Below the pieces are notes generated by a model. The model saw only the letters and a program-made list of their open reading frames with translations. It did no database searches and had not been told where the DNA came from. Of a stretch of DNA of 20,279 bases, positions 18,309 to 20,279 are shown piece by piece. Origin of the DNA: Apostichopus californicus (Eukaryota; Echinodermata; Holothuroidea; Aspidochirotida; Stichopodidae); the NCBI GenBank assembly GCA_020650975.1, contig JAIPMN010005896.1, positions 1-20,279 of the forward strand, written 5' to 3'. The translations under genes were made by a program, and so were the position numbers. Every line of letters starts with the position of its first letter. Position 1 is the stretch's first letter.

Positions 18309-20279
18309 TGTAGTAAAATGGATATGATACAGGATTAATTCCTTTGACAACTTTAAGCAAATAATGTATAAAACTTCAATCAGTTTAGCAAACATCCTCT
18401 CTTCGAAATATTGGGACATATATGGGCTAGTCGTTTAAGCCACCTGACGAAATGTCAAACTGATTTTTTTTCCTGTGTTATAAGTACTTTGCTTGGTACA
18501 TGTATATACATAAACTAAATGGTACACTTCTTTATTGTAGGGTCATGTTTTCAAAATGACAGGGTTTTATCTTCATGCATAACTTGTGCTCCATCCAAGA
18601 GGCTGTTGCATCTGAAGTTATTCTCAATATTCACTTCAACCGCTTTACATTAAAGGTCCATCTAACGGTGTTTGTTAATATTTTGCATCTGGCAACATTA
18701 TGAGTTTGTTACATTGGCATTGGCAACTAAGTCATATCTTGAGTTGAAAAGAGTTAAAAAGGGGGAAAAAATGACCTCTACATTGTATAAATGACATTAC
18801 AAAGTGGAAGTAGCAAAAAAACTTGGATGAAAAAACCTTTTCTCATCAACTTGTGAAGAAATCTTGTCACTGTTGTATGCGATTTTATTCCTTTATTATG
18901 GAAATGTATTCCACATTCTCAATTATTGCTAATAATGCAATGCACATGGCTGGGTGGTGCCTTATTGCGCGGAAGCGTAGAAGGTACATGTCGATTGACG
19001 TATCAATGAGATGCAAGAGTTTGTCAAAAATAACAAAAAACTGAGAAGTTTGGGACCATTTGGGCCAACATTTTCTTTACATAACTCTGCAACCTTATGT
19101 TGGATTGTATCCAAACTTGGTATACAGTTGTTGGTTAATAGCTGGCTGATACATGTAGGCCACCTGGGCCCCCAAAGATTCTGGGCCCATATTTTTAGCC
19201 TGGTGGGCCCAAATACTATTTCCACTCAAATTTTGGGACATGTTCTTTGGGCCCAAATTAGTGGGAACCAATATTTTTGGACCATTTGGGTCCACATTTC
19301 TTGGGGGCTCAATTTTTGGGGGCAAGAATATTTTTACATTTATATTAAGTAGACTTAGGCGCAAACATTTAATCTAGCCCAATTTTTTGAGGAGGGGCCC
19401 AAGTTTTAAATTTGAAATACCATAGAACTATAGTGCCCATTGGGTTCTTGTTTTGATAAATGGGAAGGGTAAGCTAATTGTTCACTTCAGTTTAAAAGAT
19501 CAGATTCTTGGTTGGGCAATAAATCTGAAGACAAAATTTTGAGGGTAGCATTTGAAGATGAAATGTGAAGGATGGAAATTTGTTACGAGGAATGTTTCCT
19601 TCAAATGGGCTCAAAGTGTTGGTATTGCCGTTTTTGGTTGTCTGGTTTCATAAGTGGGTTTCATAAGTGAGCATGTTGAATTAAAAGTCATTTTAAAGAG
19701 TTTAGATTTTGAAGTGTAGCAGCCCAAAGTCTGTTGGTTGTGTATGAAGAGACTACTTATATTGCATCGATTGTCCAGGATAGAAGAGATTGTGGAGAGA
19801 GGTTTTCAATTGATGTGCATACTTTATTAGGCCATCTTTTCTTGTTTTTGTCTGGCACTCCTGTGCATACATCTGCATATCATTACATGTCACATGGACT
19901 GTACCATTACTGTATAGGTAAGCTAATGTCTATTAAGGATATAACAGTGTATTCTCTCACATAGTCGACACACATCAACAATCTAACTGTACATGACACT
20001 TTCTCTTTACAAGGTCTGAATGAAGTACTGTGCTGTAAATGTAACTTGTTCTTTGTTTTTCATATTTGAAACTGCGTCATATGTATTATATCACACTGTC
20101 ACGCAGACGGGGTGAAATCAACTAGGAAGCTTGAAGCTTTAATATCGTTGTTAAGTATTCTCTGTAAATTGTCTATCAAATTTATTTAATAAAACCAAAC
20201 AGGGTCCATTTTCAAGTGCAGCTTTCGAAGGCAAAGAATGCGAGTTTGAATTTATTTTGTTTTGTTTGGGGGGGGGGGG
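18309..20279. other. Downstream flank, non-coding as far as seen
   Basis: AT-rich with short overlapping open frames on both strands that show no family resemblance. It contains the GGGCCC-rich patch at 19040-19400, an AATAAA at 20188-20193 that cannot be tied to a gene, and a terminal G run at 20268-20279 where the window stops. Confidence 0.6.
19040..19400. repeat. GGGCCC-rich quasi-repeat patch
   Basis: Five GGGCCC palindromes (19166, 19183, 19205, 19249, 19395) cluster in an otherwise AT-rich region. GGACCATTTGGG recurs exactly at 19053 and 19279, and TGGGCCCAAAT at 19204 and 19248. It probably belongs to a dispersed or degenerate tandem repeat that I cannot name. Confidence 0.6.

Noticed and set aside
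19011-19364. Overlapping open frames on both strands (113 and 89 codons)
   Set aside because: They are explained by the GGGCCC/TTTGGG quasi-repeats that avoid stop codons; the translations are repetitive (GPK, LGP) without domain character.

Overview
This is a eukaryotic, most likely marine invertebrate, nuclear genomic window. It is AT-rich, and its one confident gene is split by ten GT-AG introns. It also carries a LINE fragment, a MITE-like element, microsatellites and long pyrimidine or G tracts. The overall texture suggests an echinoderm or a similar invertebrate, but that is an impression from sequence style and not a demonstrated placement. Nothing looks prokaryotic: there are no operons, ribosome binding sites or CRISPR arrays.

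The centrepiece (9323-17267, + strand) is a complete SLC7-family amino-acid transporter light chain, closest in my reading to SLC7A9 (b(0,+)AT). I assembled it from 11 coding exons whose splice phases all match: 9323-9527, 10167-10430, 11527-11652, 12190-12295, 12662-12706, 13295-13418, 13582-13685, 14138-14234, 14816-14965, 16638-16809 and 17179-17267. The spliced reading frame is 1482 nt and gives 493 residues plus TAA, about the length of human b(0,+)AT. It keeps the family signatures [28 protein letters not shown] and [17 protein letters not shown] cysteine (residue 136) sits where the disulfide to an SLC3 heavy chain is expected. The product should be a 12-helix plasma-membrane exchanger that works with an SLC3 partner; no such partner is encoded here.

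Region 1-9261 shows no convincing gene. It holds a 5'-truncated LINE on the minus strand (about 6711-7260, with the C-terminal end of its reverse-transcriptase ORF), a 397-bp hAT-like MITE candidate with terminal inverted repeats and an imperfect 8-bp target duplication (5302-5714), a GAGTATGGA minisatellite (6391-6480), and a striking excess of the heptamer TACAGTA/TACTGTA. I count 24 copies of that heptamer before 9100 and only 2 after. One short SH3-like open stretch near 1060-1120 is a weak hint of a terminal exon.

Region 17268-20279 is the 3' flank, with two candidate polyadenylation signals (18035 and 18303). An unexplained GGGCCC-rich repeat patch lies at about 19040-19400. The window ends in a run of 12 G. 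The most noteworthy points are the TACAGTA bias, the hAT-like MITE, a near-perfect palindrome in intron 1, and a dispersed-repeat-like unit running into the exon 10 splice acceptor. I found no evidence of a new enzymatic or defence system.
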